From Eumeta japonica (taxonomy: Eukaryota > Arthropoda > Insecta > Lepidoptera > Psychidae): a stretch of 64,000 bases of DNA. Where the stretch lies: NCBI GenBank assembly GCA_005406025.1, contig BGZK01000484.1, forward strand, positions 1-64,000, in the 5' to 3' direction. The position numbers and the translations under genes are program-made. The notes below the pieces were generated by a model. It was not told where the DNA came from, did no database searches, and saw only the letters and a list, made by a program, of their open reading frames with translations. Positions 23,792 to 35,690 of the stretch are shown here, piece by piece; within the stretch, counting starts at the first letter, position 1; every line of letters starts with the position of its first letter.

Positions 23792-24414
23792 TCATCTTTG
23801 TCTCCACTTTATCTAAGTAAAGATAAATTCACATAGGTCAATATTCGATATACAATCTATAAATACTTATAGGTTTTATATCGATCCTACACTGAATTTA
23901 AATGTTATTTTAGTTTTGCTCCAGATTTGATTTCAATTTCTAATCTCTGGGTCCAGTCTGGTTAAATTTCTATGATATGCCAAAATTTGGAACCGACCCT
24001 GAATCCAAACAGTTACGATATCGTCACCCGCGATCCATTATCTATACATAACTTTTAGTACTATTTTTTTTATTAATACAGAAATTTGAGATGTCACATT
24101 ACGCCATATTTTATAAGTATCGCACATCTTATTTAACAGTATAAATAATTCACTAACACCTAATCTACTCATTAAGTGTAGATGAGAAGCACTTTTGAAT
24201 GCTACACCCTAACTTCAAGTTATATCTCTGCTAAATTTAGCAAAATTGTTTAGGTAACCTGTATAATCTAACCACAAAAACATAAACACTTAGATTCAGT
24301 CATAATAAAAGAACTGAATTTATTATTTAAGAAAAAGTGGTTTTCCTGCGAATCCTACATAGGGATTTTTGCTTAGGATTGGAATCTTTACTTTTCTTGT
24401 AAAGTAGAATAACC

Positions 24415-24457
24415 GCGATAAGCGATTTCAATATTTAAATCGCTTTATCGCTTATCG
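24415..24457. repeat. near-perfect hairpin, 14-bp arms
   Basis: GCGATAAGCGATTT at 24415-24428 pairs with AAATCGCTTTATCGC at 24437-24451 with one inserted base; a second GCTTATCG follows. Confidence 0.75.
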
Positions 24458-24584
24458 TATTGTGTATTATTCATGCGTCATTAATATAAATTAATCCATT
24501 ATTTCTCTATATATTTATCAAAAAATTAGAAGTTCTGTCCCTCCTGTGATAAAAAATTATACTAAGATAGCTTTTAGTATCGCT

Positions 24585-24720
24585 GCTGTAGTAGCGCATG
24601 CGTGGAGCCTTAAGGCGGAAGTATTTACAACGGCAATCAAGGCGTATTGTAGCACGCTGCAAGCGAGACCAGTAAACGCTTAAGTGCGCGCGCTATACTC
24701 CCCTCCTATATACTCGCTAT
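24585..24720. promoter_or_regulatory. small GC-rich island
   Basis: Contains GTAGCGCATGCGTGGAGCC and AAGTGCGCGCGCTATACTCC in an AT-rich setting. No open frame of note. Confidence 0.3.
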
Positions 24721-25514
24721 ACATAAAATCTGATATACTTCAGAATATGTTTTTTTTATTGCTTTTATTTTATTTTTTTAATTAATTGTTGTTTGTCTTT
24801 TTATATAAATAGGAGCAGTTGTGATTCCTAAACATTTGTCCTCTTTGTGATTATGTTATATAAGTACCAAGTTCATAAAAGCTTGACATAGAATAGGTAA
24901 AATATGTAGTTACCTAGTCAACCAAAGGTCTATGGAATCTGTTCAACGGATCACAAAAACCTATAGACAACAATGTGGGCTATTTCGTAAAATCTACATT
25001 TTTCTACATAACTAATCAACATTCAATACATTATATAACATCTACAAATTCTTGAAAGTTTTAAAAGCCCGAGAAGTTTCATGTAGACTCTCCAGCACTT
25101 TCAGATAAATTTGAGATGCAGTTAGTATTTGTTTTACTGTGTAAAGCATTTCAAGTGTCAGAGTGCGCGCGCGCGTGTTATAGCACTAGGAGCACTTTGC
25201 AAAGATAAAATTGAAAAAGCAGAAATTTAATGTATAATAAGTTATCATAATGTTGAGAAAAAACTTTAAATTCAAAAAAACTACCGTCATAATTTTCAAT
25301 GCATTCTCTGACTAAGGAGAGCTTTTATTGACAGCACTCAACATTTGTAAATTTTATTGCATATGAGTTTTATTGTCGTATCACACTACCTGAACGAAAA
25401 CCATATTAACCAATACAACCACTTTCGAGATAAGTGAAACTGATGTGTGTACACTTTAGAAAGCGTTGTGAAAAAACGCTACTTCAAGTAAGATTTTTTT
25501 AAAGAATGTTTAGT

Positions 25515-25600
25515 GGAAAAACCGGCATGCGAGCCACAAGATAAGGTCACCGCCGCCCATGAACAGCCACGAGCCAAAGGGAGTTGCTTTAGCATTTTTC
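25515..25600 (-). mobile_element. short retroposon/SINE tail fragment, minus orientation
   Basis: AAGGTCACCGCCGCCCATGA is the reverse complement of the 3' module seen near 14200 and 58085. Only about 80 bases are recognisable. Confidence 0.45.
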
Positions 25601-25724
25601 CCGTAATTATCGGGTAAATAACATCGACTGATTACAAAAAATCGTAATTAAATCATTATAATCCTCTAATATAAAACGCCTATTTTTAATTTTAAATTTA
25701 TAGTTACTCTGCTATTAAACGGTA

Positions 25725-25960
25725 ACTGACTGCCTGATTGGCGTAGTAGGCAGTGACCCTACTTAATTGCCCTAGGGTCGTGTATCGATTCCCGGACAAG
25801 ACAAAGGATTATTTATTTGATCAAAAGTTAATATTTGTCTTGAGTCCGGGTGTGTCTATGTATTTATCATACGTATACATTTACAGAAAAAAAAAAAGCT
25901 ATACATGTATTACATCAATTATCTTGCACACCCGTATTATAATCCTCTTTGCTTAATTAG
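25725..25960 (+). mobile_element. tRNA-derived SINE, plus orientation
   Basis: ACTGCCTGATTGGCGTAGTA with an A-box-like region at 25737-25750 and a B-box-like GTGTATCGATTCCCGG at 25780-25795 form the tRNA-related head. The body continues AATATTTGTCTTGAGTCCGG, GTGTGTCTATGTATTTATCA, then an A-run. This order matches a lepidopteran SINE family; no intact cloverleaf, so not a tRNA gene. Confidence 0.65.
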
Positions 25961-26144
25961 TGACCAAATGGCGCTGTGTCTATGTTTATGTCCGAAGGTG
26001 ATGAGCGATGACTTTGTCTTCAAATCGATAAGTACAAATCCGAAATCTGTATACAAACAAACTGACCAACTAATTTTTAACGTCAATCAAATTGAAACGT
26101 TTACTCCGTATAACAAAAATATATTATTGAAAGTATAAAATAAT

Positions 26145-26351
26145 ATGGACACAACCGTAATAAATGCTCGGCCAGGCTGCAAACGCGGATACGATCAGGT
26201 GGTCAGCTGTTCTAAAGCTATTGGTACGACATTTGTACGTAGACGTACTGAGACGTCACTCTCGAACGTTATAGATGACAACAGTCCCTGTAAGCACCCT
26301 ACTTGCACTAGACCAGCATGGAGGGCTTACAATCCGAGACGTTCCATCTGA
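26145..26351 (+). other. unidentified 68-codon open frame
   Basis: Encodes a basic, cysteine-containing peptide (CKHPTCTRPAWRAYNPRRS near its end). Composition is less AT-rich than its flanks, which suggests a captured or decayed coding fragment, possibly of a mobile element. No family recognised. Confidence 0.2.
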
Positions 26352-26478
26352 AATAAAAAGATTGTGGGAGGGTATTCTTCAGTAGTGGGGTGGTTAAAAT
26401 TTGACACATCTGATGTTATGTAAAATTGTACTCCATTTCAATTTCGTTGAGCACAAGGAAGTATGAGCACATTCTATC

Positions 26479-26526
26479 TTCTCCTATATATATATAGGAG
26501 AAGCTCAAATATTGAGATATTTGAGC
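26479..26526. repeat. two back-to-back perfect palindromes
   Basis: 26479-26502 is a 24-base perfect palindrome (TTCTCCTATATA and its complement). It is immediately followed by a 9-bp-arm hairpin, GCTCAAATA at 26503-26511 with TATTTGAGC at 26518-26526. Confidence 0.9.
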
Positions 26527-26539
26527 AATGTTATTTCAC

Positions 26540-28490
26540 AACTTTATATTGAGGCATAGACAGTTCTTAAACTACATTTAACTTTACAACATACTGCGAA
26601 TTTTAAAAGTTTTAAATATACTATAATTTTTCATTAGTTCATGAAATAATACCTGAGCAAGTAATCTTTGCTAAATATTTTTCGAATATACCCCGGGAAC
26701 ATAATAACTACCCACGGGAAAATTGCTATGTTCATTTTCAACAATAAATATTTAGATATAATATATACAATACGTAATACACAGTGACAATGCAAGAATG
26801 CAATCGCCTCAAAACTGTAAAAGATGATGCTATGAAGCAACGTTTAGAAAAATATTTTTTTATGTAACTTCGTATTTTACCAAAAAAGACACATATCGAT
26901 GAATTTGAAAAGCGAAACCTTATCGAAGTACAAATTAATATCGAAACCGTTAGGATCTTTTGCCAGATACCAACATTATATAAAAATTACCCACTTGAAA
27001 TAACAAGATATAGCCTTTCAAGAAGACAATAGAGGTTCAAAAGCAGAACAAGAACTTAACAAACAATAGCGAGAATAGTAATTTGATATCAGAATATTCT
27101 CTACGCTCCGTGCCAATAAGTCGTAACAGGTATTGTCGGCTCGGTAACGCGCTCGTAACAGTTATACCCAGGCTGTTCCATTTAGCTCGCGTGCAGCCGG
27201 CGCCGTAGCCTGGGTTAGAAATGGACGCTGCGCTCCTCAGATAACCGAACGCAGCGATTGTAAGATCAATTTGTATGTAGATCCGGCACAGCACAGTCCC
27301 TGAATGTGGTTTCAGATATAAAACGAAATCCCTAATGGGATTGCTATTTATTTGCAAGTCTGGTTTGTACAACGATTGAGTATAAATTACTTATTTTCGT
27401 CGTGTAGCATTCTTCAACAAAAATGACAAAACTGGTTGCAAACGAACAATCCGTCAGCTTTCATCAATTCATAGATTGGATTAATAGATGCTGGAGCCTG
27501 CATCGTAGATGGCGGAAAACAATTTGAAAAAGGTTTTGCTTTGAATTTATCTAACTTCTTAATAAATTCTAATTTTCCTTTACTTTTGTGTTTAACATTT
27601 TTTAGTTGTGAAATTAGGATTCATAGACATTTTTCTATAAATTACATGAGCGAATTATGTTTAAATTTGATAAAGACATAATTTTGTGATACTCTTATTG
27701 CATTCAAATAATTAGGTACAACTTTATTTCAAAATACAATTATATACGTGTGTGTTACATAAATATAAAATTTTCACTATACCATGTTTTTAAAATAGGT
27801 GGCTTCTCGTGGCTTGATAATTTTTTTACGTTATTGAAGATTAAAGTTGAACATCGATAAAAAGTTCAGTGTACACTTGAAAATAAACATATTTTTTTCC
27901 AAAATACCACAACAAATATTAAGTACTCTCTTTATTACGTCGTAAACTTTGAATAAAAACCAAATGGATATTTTTTTACTTTGTAGCAACGACACAGTGA
28001 TCTCTGAGCAAGGTTGCTACATTAAACAAAAATCGATCTGTCGAAACCTCTAAGTTGAAAAAAAACTAAACCATATCAATTTCGTACAAGATAACTTCAT
28101 CTATCAGCAATTTCAAGGATATCCACGCGCTATTGGATAACTTGTATGTAGAGATAAAATTACATCAAAGATTAAATAAACATTAACTCCAAATTTTTTA
28201 AACCCAGGGTAACAGTAGGAAATGGTTTATTTGAGTTTAGTCATGAACATGGTAGACGTTATTTTAAATATGCTGATAACATAAGTCATTCAGTACCTTT
28301 CATTTATGATAAAGGACTGTTAAAGTCAATTAAATTTTATAATATATTATACATTATGTATTAAATATTGAATTCCTAGCAGTATAAAGTGAAACAGCGG
28401 TTTGTTCCTTTAATTATGTTAGTACGTTTTTCTTACATCCGAAAAATAGTTAAAAAAGTATATTTATGAGGTATAGTACTTCGGATTCAC
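26540..28490. other. AT-rich intergenic DNA with one GC-rich island
   Basis: The island is about 27095-27310 (CAGCCGGCGCCGTAGCCTGG). A minus-strand 111-codon frame crosses it, but I see no domain and no repeat match. The rest is AT-rich without recognised features. Confidence 0.35.
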
Positions 28491-28494
28491 CAGG

Positions 28495-28710
28495 CACAAT
28501 GTAACAGCAATGTTTCTGGTGTAAGAGGAGTATAAGCCGACTTAAGTCGCGAAGTTAATGAATTATTTTGTACTCCCTTTGGCGATTTCAAGGGTGCTCT
28601 GTAAAGACAATGAGTTAATCCCCGCAACTTATTGGCTGAACTTTCCGAAATTTGAGCTTATGACGGTTATTGGGGAGTTTTTGATGAATTAAATTTTCTA
28701 CGAAGTATAA
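28495..28710. promoter_or_regulatory. moderately GC-rich segment, candidate non-coding element
   Basis: Balanced composition with phrases such as GCCGACTTAAGTCGCGAAG and CCGCAACTTATTGGCTGAAC; no ORF of note. Confidence 0.25.
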
Positions 28711-28949
28711 ATCTCATAATCTTAGCTCATCTATACGAGAATATTGAACCGTTTTCGAACTGGCACAATACAACTTTTTTTTTTTTTGCTGTGCAAGTAC
28801 ACGCTTAATTTCCTTTGTGGGTAATTCGTATTCTGTCAAACATCTTATAATAAGGTATCGAACGATATATTTTAACTCAAAATCAATATAAAAGTATTAG
28901 TATCTAATACTGATATATTCATTTTCTAATAGAAAATAATAGACAGGAT

Positions 28950-29005
28950 ATTATATGAACGGCTACGTTCAGCAGTGGAATGTAGAAAGCAGATGATGTT
29001 TCTGG
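28950..29005 (+). mobile_element. RTE-like retroposon extreme 3' end
   Basis: GGCTACGTTCAGCAGTGGAA then TGTAGAAAGCAGATGATG reads G-Y-V-Q-Q-W-N-V-E, the last residues of an RTE-like ORF. The similar GEVYVQEG ending near 62.3 kb supports the reading. Confidence 0.5.
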
Positions 29006-29239
29006 ACCTTAAGAGACCTTAAAACCTTAAGAGTCTCTATCGAAGATCACAAAAAAAGGGCTTAAAATTTAACTTTCATTACTTGATTAGATAAAAGATA
29101 AGACTTCGATAAATATGTCATGGACAGAATTTGACTGATGTTTTTTAGATATACACTAGTCATTATTTTTACTCTCAAAATGAAAAATATTAAGGCATAT
29201 TATTTATACCTTTATAAATAATTTGTTATTCTTCACGTA

Positions 29240-29370
29240 AAAGGCAGTCACCCAGGTTAAATTTATAGCGTCTTAGCCAACTTAATAGAAATTGCGCTTT
29301 CCTGCAATATATTGCAGCGAGAAAAGAACTGACCCAGCAGCCGGCGTCTCGCGCTTAACACTTTACGATC
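29240..29370. promoter_or_regulatory. small GC-rich segment
   Basis: Contains CTGCAATATATTGCAG (16-base palindrome, about 29303-29318) and CAGCAGCCGGCGTCTCGCGC. No coding signal. Confidence 0.25.
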
Positions 29371-29789
29371 TAGCCAGTATTTATTTCTGCAAAATAATTT
29401 CTTTGAGTACAGTAAATAATACGATATTCTCTTGATATTTGAGATATTAGCGTATTATTCATAAATAATTACCTTAGTATTTTCATAGTTTTTTAACTTA
29501 CCTGTGATAAGAAACTAGAAAAGCCGCTCAGGAGTGATAATTGATGGGTAATATTCAGCTTTGGTGAAGAACAAAATATTTAAAATAACAAATTAGTAAA
29601 AATAAAATTAAATGTATGTCAATATAAACAGTCTAAATATGAGTCAGAAAATAATGTACATTTTGTCTATTTTTGCCTTTATCTATTATACCCAGGAGAT
29701 TTTTTTCCGACGAGCGCCGATCCTGAATGAAATGAAAAAATTATAACTTTTAATCATTTTCAGGTTACCCATGTAATCTGATTTTTTTA

Positions 29790-30000
29790 TATAACACGGT
29801 CTTTCAAAACTGTGCTACCGCTGTATTTAATCATTCCACTGCTGCAGAACTTTCTCCCGCGAACTCTTCATTTCATAGTGTGGGAATTGTACTTAAGCCC
29901 TTTTACTTTGGCGAAGGTTGCTAACGGCCGTTGTCGCCGGTGCGTTAACTATGATTGCAACCGACGGCTAATGCGCTCTCCGAATCAAGTGGCGTTTTGA
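29790..30000 (+). other. unidentified 62-codon open frame
   Basis: Starts MLPLYLIIPLLQNF and ends with a Cys/Arg-rich stretch (NGRCRRCVNYDCNRR). Slightly GC-richer than its flanks. No family recognised. Confidence 0.15.
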
Positions 30001-30059
30001 TTTGATTTAAGTTAAAACTCATTAGGCTATCCATCCATCAAGATCGAATACAACAACAC

Positions 30060-30625
30060 CCTTATGCGCAGAGACGCCAACTCTCGGTGGGAATTTTAGT
30101 TGTAACATGGACACGTATTATCAACATATCTAGTTGCAAACGACAACCCTACAAAGATGCTTTTCGTAGATTGCTACATGAATTCCTCACATCACGAAGG
30201 CGTCGTACGTTTCGTTCGTGAAAAGGAAAGGGCTTTTCAAAAAGAAAACATGAATTCCTTCACGTATCCGGTGCTTCCGAAAGCGAAATGATACAATACG
30301 ACAATTCTTTTATATCCAAAACGGGCTCGACAGATACGGGATCACATCGAAATTGAAATGACGACGCATACGCATCACTCTTCCGGCGTCCTACGAATTT
30401 CGGGCGGGCAGGTGGATGAAACGCTATTCCAGCTAAGGTACGAATCGGCATGGCCCTCATTTCCCACGAATAGTCCTTGATCGTTGGCGGGAAGGCATCG
30501 CCGCTTATTGGGCGCCTTCGGATATTTCGGGACTGTGAGATCCTCAAGGTTGCGGTCTCGTCTCGTGCGCATCCGCGGTCGTTCTGAGGAAATTGAAATC
30601 ATTATTACTTCGTTATATATAAGAC
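30060..30625. promoter_or_regulatory. GC-rich island, about 0.55 kb
   Basis: One of the largest islands. Overlapping frames of 84-95 codons on the minus strand are arginine/proline-rich and look compositional. No splice sites that would make a sensible exon were apparent. Confidence 0.35.
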
Positions 30626-30639
30626 GCATGGATAAATAA

Positions 30640-31500
30640 AATATGAAATTTGTTTTTATTTTTTTTTTTCTGGATAATATACATGTTTGTTTCGTTGAGT
30701 ACTTTGTATTCCCTGTTCGTTATAATGAAATTTTATACATCATAGAGACAAGTAATGCCTATTGCTTGACTTATAATACATATCATTTGAGAACGCTTTA
30801 CCATCGAAAAATTATTTTCACCTCTTGTCAACAACTATTGCTGTACTCTTGTTAGTATACAATAATGGAAAAATACCGTTATACATATAATTTAATGAAT
30901 ACTAAATGTGTTGGCTTCAAAAAATGATTTAATGGAATAGAAACGAAAAAAAAACATAAAAATAGGTTAAGAAATCCATCTCGTCAATCAGTTCTGCAAA
31001 ATTTGAAACTGTTCAACCTTTTTCTTTCATTAGCTTTAAAATTATAAGAAAATGGTTGTCTTGTTTAGTGTCATCAAATTATAATTAAAAAAAAATAATC
31101 TAGAGACTAAATTACGCTTTGGTAAGGTGATGCATTTGTGGCGACCTCTAGTCGTAAATAAATACACCTCTTCATACATCTGTCTTGAAGAGATTGAGTT
31201 GAAATAAAATGTAAAGCACTTTTCATTTATTTTTTTTACTTTAAAATATTATTATTAATAACATTTGCTTACCATTTGTTTTTTAATTTGTTTGATCATA
31301 TTTTGTTTTCTATACATACTTTTATTTTTTAATGTAACCGACTCCTTTTTACCATAATAATCAATCCACAATAATCAATCTTGGAGTTTTACATCGTCAC
31401 TATATGAATATGCAAACCTGATTAAACTTGTCCTAAAATATTTTTTCTTTCCTTAGAATGTGCTGCATATCCACATTGTGATATTTACGGCTGAATGTAA
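30640..31500. other. AT-rich intergenic DNA with nothing recognised
   Basis: Only low-complexity ORFs (phenylalanine-rich). No repeat family identified. Confidence 0.45.
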
Positions 31501-31542
31501 GAAGCTAAACGGGTACCACTTGAACCGCGAAATTGATAGACC

Positions 31543-31608
31543 TTTTGTAAGATAAAGAAAATACGTGAGTGGATCGGATCACCCACGTATTTTCTTTATC
31601 TTACAAAA
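31543..31608. repeat. perfect hairpin, 25-bp arms
   Basis: 31543-31567 (TTTTGTAAGATAAAGAAAAT, then ACGTG) is an exact inverted copy of 31584-31608. The 16-base loop itself holds GGATCGGATC. No target-site duplication was evident. Confidence 0.92.
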
Positions 31609-32199
31609 TTCAACTGACTGCACTACATTATCTATCCATGCAGTTTCACTACACCGAAGAACTTGCTGAAAGTTCGTCGACCTTCTAAAAGAACGAACAG
31701 ACTGTCAATAGAGATACTAATATCGTATTTGGTCAGAAGCTTATCCAAATTCTAATTTAGATATGTTTGGTAAAAAAAATATAAATAACGGCATATATCA
31801 TCAATCGACAATTTGACCGAAGTGAGTTTTAGATTCTGTTTTTGTGTCGAATGTTTTATTTGATCCACTGATAAAGCTGTACCAACCCAAAATGACTAAA
31901 ATACAAGGCAGGCTGTGCGATAATAATGCACGAGTCGTACTAACAATTCACTATAAAAGAAACGATTTACTTTTTACGTTAATATTGCAATAAAAGGTAA
32001 GTTTTTCAGTGCATATTGTCGAGCAGAACAGACTTAAATAGATATTTTCTGTTTTGCAAAAGAGAAAATACTCTATTCCGAAAAGCGATATAAACATATT
32101 CAGTATTTTGTTTCAACATGTCCAGACTGTTGAAACGCGCACTATGAAAACGAAATATAGGGCCTGTATCTTTAATCTATGAAAAAATACTTAACAAAA

Positions 32200-32480
32200 T
32201 GAAAATTTTTCACGACGTCGGACCGTGTCGCGCAACGACGCTCGCACGGTGGCGCGACCGCGGACCGCCCCGCCACCCCCGCCGCCCCGGCCCGCCGGCC
32301 CGGGCGTCTGTAAATATTTGCGGTGGAACCTTCCCGCCCTCGCCATCCTTTGCCATGATTCGCGCTGTATTCCGTTCTTGTTTGTGCCCAACGAACTTTG
32401 TATCGAAGTTTTGTCGATGGCCACTCCTTTTTGGTATCATACGCAGGTGGGCACAGTTCAATATAAAATATCCATGAGAT
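32200..32480. promoter_or_regulatory. GC-rich island with quadruplex-capable C tract
   Basis: 32268-32301 contains five C-runs of at least three bases with 2-5 base spacers, so the minus strand meets the usual G-quadruplex pattern. Open frames of 77-103 codons exist in four frames at once, which shows they are compositional. Confidence 0.45.
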
Positions 32481-32722
32481 CAAATTGAGATTGAAGTGAT
32501 TAAAGATCTAGAACACTCTTCGACAATAGTGAACCTCTATGGCGTTAAGAGTTAGGAATTATTGTCCAATCACAATTTTAAAATGTTTTTGAGCCAAATT
32601 GTTCGAGGCCGTAATTTGAAAGTTAATACAAAATTCAAAGAGTATAAATTTATTTATTTTTATCTAAGCTAGATTACGCATTCTTTATAGAACGCCTGCT
32701 CTAACTTAGGCAGATTTTGTAT

Positions 32723-32762
32723 AAAATATATTAAATTTGCTCAAAATATATTAAATTTGCTC
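32723..32762 (+). repeat. 20-bp tandem duplication
   Basis: AAAATATATTAAATTTGCTC occurs twice without mismatch, end to end. Confidence 0.9.
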
Positions 32763-33129
32763 ACGTCAACGTCTTCTACAATGATATTGTTTAAAACCCA
32801 CATATTGAGAGCTTCATTATACAAGTCGAAAATGTTTCTCTTATTAAGTATTATATGCACATTTTAAAATATTACTTCAGAGTTTTTTTAATGTTTTCAT
32901 AAAATCTTATGAACTAAGTCTTATAAATTAGTTCTTATTTTCAAGTAGTAACATGTCAAAGTTACGACTCCACCTTAGTACGTTTCGGAAAATATTATAA
33001 CAAAATACTTTCGCCGTTTCTTGAAATAGAATATCTACGATTTGATTTTAAATTTGTATTTCAATTATCGCCTTTCACTTTGGACACGCAACATCAAAGC
33101 AGTCCGAAATATTAAATTATTCGCCTTTA

Positions 33130-33300
33130 TATTTTTCGACATCAAAGTACTCTCGGGGAACAGTCGGCCGGCGGACCAATTAAAATTATTTGAAGTGTGA
33201 GGTAATTTTCGTTGTCAGGGCAAATTTGAGGCGCGATTAGGACAAGCTTGGTTTTGTGCCGCTATTAGCGCCAATCCCGTTTGAGAGCGGTTTTTTTTTT
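33130..33300. promoter_or_regulatory. small GC-rich island
   Basis: CAGTCGGCCGGCGGACCAAT and TGTGCCGCTATTAGCGCC stand out. It abuts the GGTTCCGT-type element at 33371. Confidence 0.25.
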
Positions 33301-33370
33301 TCATTTTCTTATTTACGATTCCGGAGTCGACAAAAAATACTTAAAACGTTTGCACACTACACAATAAACA

Positions 33371-34142
33371 AAAAACCGGCCAAGGGCATATCGGACTATG
33401 CTCACCGTAGGGTTACGAAGCCGTTACTACAAAAAAATCTACTTCAGATGAAAAAAAGTATCTTGTTACATTTTTTCCATGTTTCCTGCACAGAATAAGT
33501 ATAAGCACTTTTAGTCGCCTATAACTAGAGAAACAAGTAGGTATGTCGAATGTTGCTCTTAAAATAGTGTAAATTAAAGTGCACCAATAAAAGAGGATAT
33601 CTTTAAGGCACTTACGTCCTTTTGTTGAGTAGCGCAGTTTTTCGGCAATAACTAAAAAACTGTAACCCTATCATATCTAAAATAATTTTCGTTAAAAGTG
33701 TTTATTAAACGCTACCTTTGTAATTTTTTTCATATATTTTTCGGACATACGATTTAAAATATAAAGGGGGGACACATTTTTTTCTAATTTCGGGGCGATT
33801 ATTGCCGAAAATATTCAATTACTCAAAAAAAATACTTAGAGTTTTTTAAGAACTGTCGAAATATGGGCCAAATGTCGAATGTTTCAAATCAAATCAAGTC
33901 AAATGTTTGTTGAAAAAAAAATTTTTCGGCTTCTACAACACGTATGGAGCGCTCACTTAGAAATGTTTATTTTTGTTATTTAATTACCAAACTAAGTAGT
34001 GACTTATACAAGACACCTATACTCCGAAAGTCATCAATATACATCTGGTAGTTTTTGAGTGAAATGCCTGTGACGGACGGATGGACATGATGAAACTATA
34101 AGGGATCCGTTTTTGCCATCTTCGCTCGGTATCCTTATAAAG
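33371..34142 (-). mobile_element. GGTTCCGT...CTTGGCCGG element, minus orientation, about 0.77 kb
   Basis: The left end CCGGCCAAGGGCATATCGGA is the reverse complement of the CTTGGCCGG terminus. The right end, read on the minus strand, has GGCAAAAACGGATCCCTTATAG and then GTCCATCCGTCCGTCA. The interior matches the plus-strand copy at 47.8-48.6 kb over phrases such as GGCACTTACGTCCTTTTGTT. Non-coding. Confidence 0.7.
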
Positions 34143-34439
34143 TGAATAACGCTTATAGTAATTCATGATTAAGAACGAAATAATTTACTTACGTGATATA
34201 AAAGAAAACTAGTTGCATAAGAAAAAATTTTCTCTTTTTTTTAAACTTGATGTCACTTTTAATCTTTCTAAAGTAAATTAGAGAAAAAAAAATTAAAACA
34301 ATAAAATTGTCGCCACAAACCAAACACACACGTACATGAGGAGGCTATATGTGTTGGTATTGGATTTCTGACGTTGTAAAAAAAAACTTATTTTCCGTTT
34401 ACTGCTTTTTCTTATTTAAGAGCTTAAGCCTGGAAGTTG

Positions 34440-34690
34440 AGAATGACTATACATTCAATTGAATATTTGTAAAACATTTTCGGTCGATATCTCTAAAGAG
34501 TCAAATCTCAGTCTGGAACCCTCCAGTTGCTCTGAGCTGCAGCTGTGCTGCAGGCTGCATGTGAATGCGTTGTGTAACAAGTCATTGAACTTCAAGAGCG
34601 AAGGTGGTGAATTTAATTATCACGGCAGCATCGAACTCCGTGGAGGGGTGTAAATGAGAAGAGGAGGGGTAACATCAAGGCTGGTTTTAG
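34440..34690 (+). other. unidentified GC-balanced segment with a 64-codon frame
   Basis: The frame 34459-34653 encodes a Cys/Ser/Leu-rich peptide (SCSELQLCCRLHVNALC). CTGCAGCTGTGCTGCAGGC is locally repetitive. It could be an isolated exon, a retroposon scrap or chance; no evidence decides. Confidence 0.2.
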
Positions 34691-34699
34691 AAACAAGTC

Positions 34700-35265
34700 G
34701 TTCGTTATTTTCTTATTATCGGTTTCTACTTAGTTGTTAATTATTAATTAGTTCATGAACAGTATTCTCTAACTTTGTAACAGTTGCCTTGTTTTTCCTT
34801 ACTTTGCGAAGCCTTTGATGAAACAAGGATTGTGCTATTAACATGCATTTATAATTATTAAATGTTAGCATTCTAATTATTTTAAGCCGATGTTTAATAT
34901 TTTAAATTCTGCCTCGGTATTCTTCATTATTAATGGCATGTAAAAGTTAAAATTAGTGTCATAACGTAATGATTTTGAATTATATTGTGAACATGTTCAC
35001 TTTATTAATTTAATCAAGTCGCTCACATGTTAATAAGATGATGTCTATAATTACGACTATAATGATACAAGGTAATTTAGTAATTCATTTGAAATTATTT
35101 AATATATTGAGTAATTAAAGCCAACACGTCTAACAGAGCAGGAAAAATACACGTTAAGTGTTTTTTTTTTCAGGAAATTATACCTTAGAGCCTTATAGAA
35201 GAAAAAGGTAATCCAAAATGAGTGTTCCATCAAAATCCGTTCAGCGAATCGCATCTCACGAACGG
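34700..35265. other. AT-rich intergenic DNA with nothing recognised
   Basis: No ORF above chance, no repeat recognised. Confidence 0.45.
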
Positions 35266-35269
35266 ACAA

Positions 35270-35690
35270 ACCAAAAGTGCGAATTCATACGACTCTTTAT
35301 AGAGGCGTTTCGACGTCAACGACATTACAGATTTTACATACAAATCGTTTTCGCCGGGGGCACGTTCAGATGTACATTATTGCGCTAACGGCGTCGGTTT
35401 CTCTTTTAATCCGGCGCCGGGAGCAGTCGCCCCGTGATTTACGCGCCCGGCGCGCCGCCCCGGCCGAGTAACAGGTTGGTTTTACATTCTCGGCCGGAGA
35501 GCTTCCGGCCCGATTTCTTTATTTTCTACAGAATGTATTTTCGCCCGTTCGCCTGATGAATGCAGCCCGGCCAGTTCTTCACATCCTAAGCTTTTTGTCG
35601 AGGACACGAAATGCAACGCTTCTACTATAAGGTGGAAAAATCTATGACGACCGTTTGTTAGAATTGTCGAAATTTTCATCGTGATACCAT
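35270..35690. promoter_or_regulatory. GC-rich island, about 0.4 kb
   Basis: Contains TTTTAATCCGGCGCCGGGAG and CGCGCCCGGCGCGCCGCCCC, GCCGAG. Short frames on both strands are compositional. Confidence 0.35.

Noticed and set aside
30260..30629. 95- and 84-codon minus frames
   Set aside because: Inside a GC-rich island, compositional, no family similarity.
32172..32488. Five overlapping frames of 77-103 codons
   Set aside because: Simultaneous openness in several frames of both strands shows a stop-poor GC tract, not a gene.
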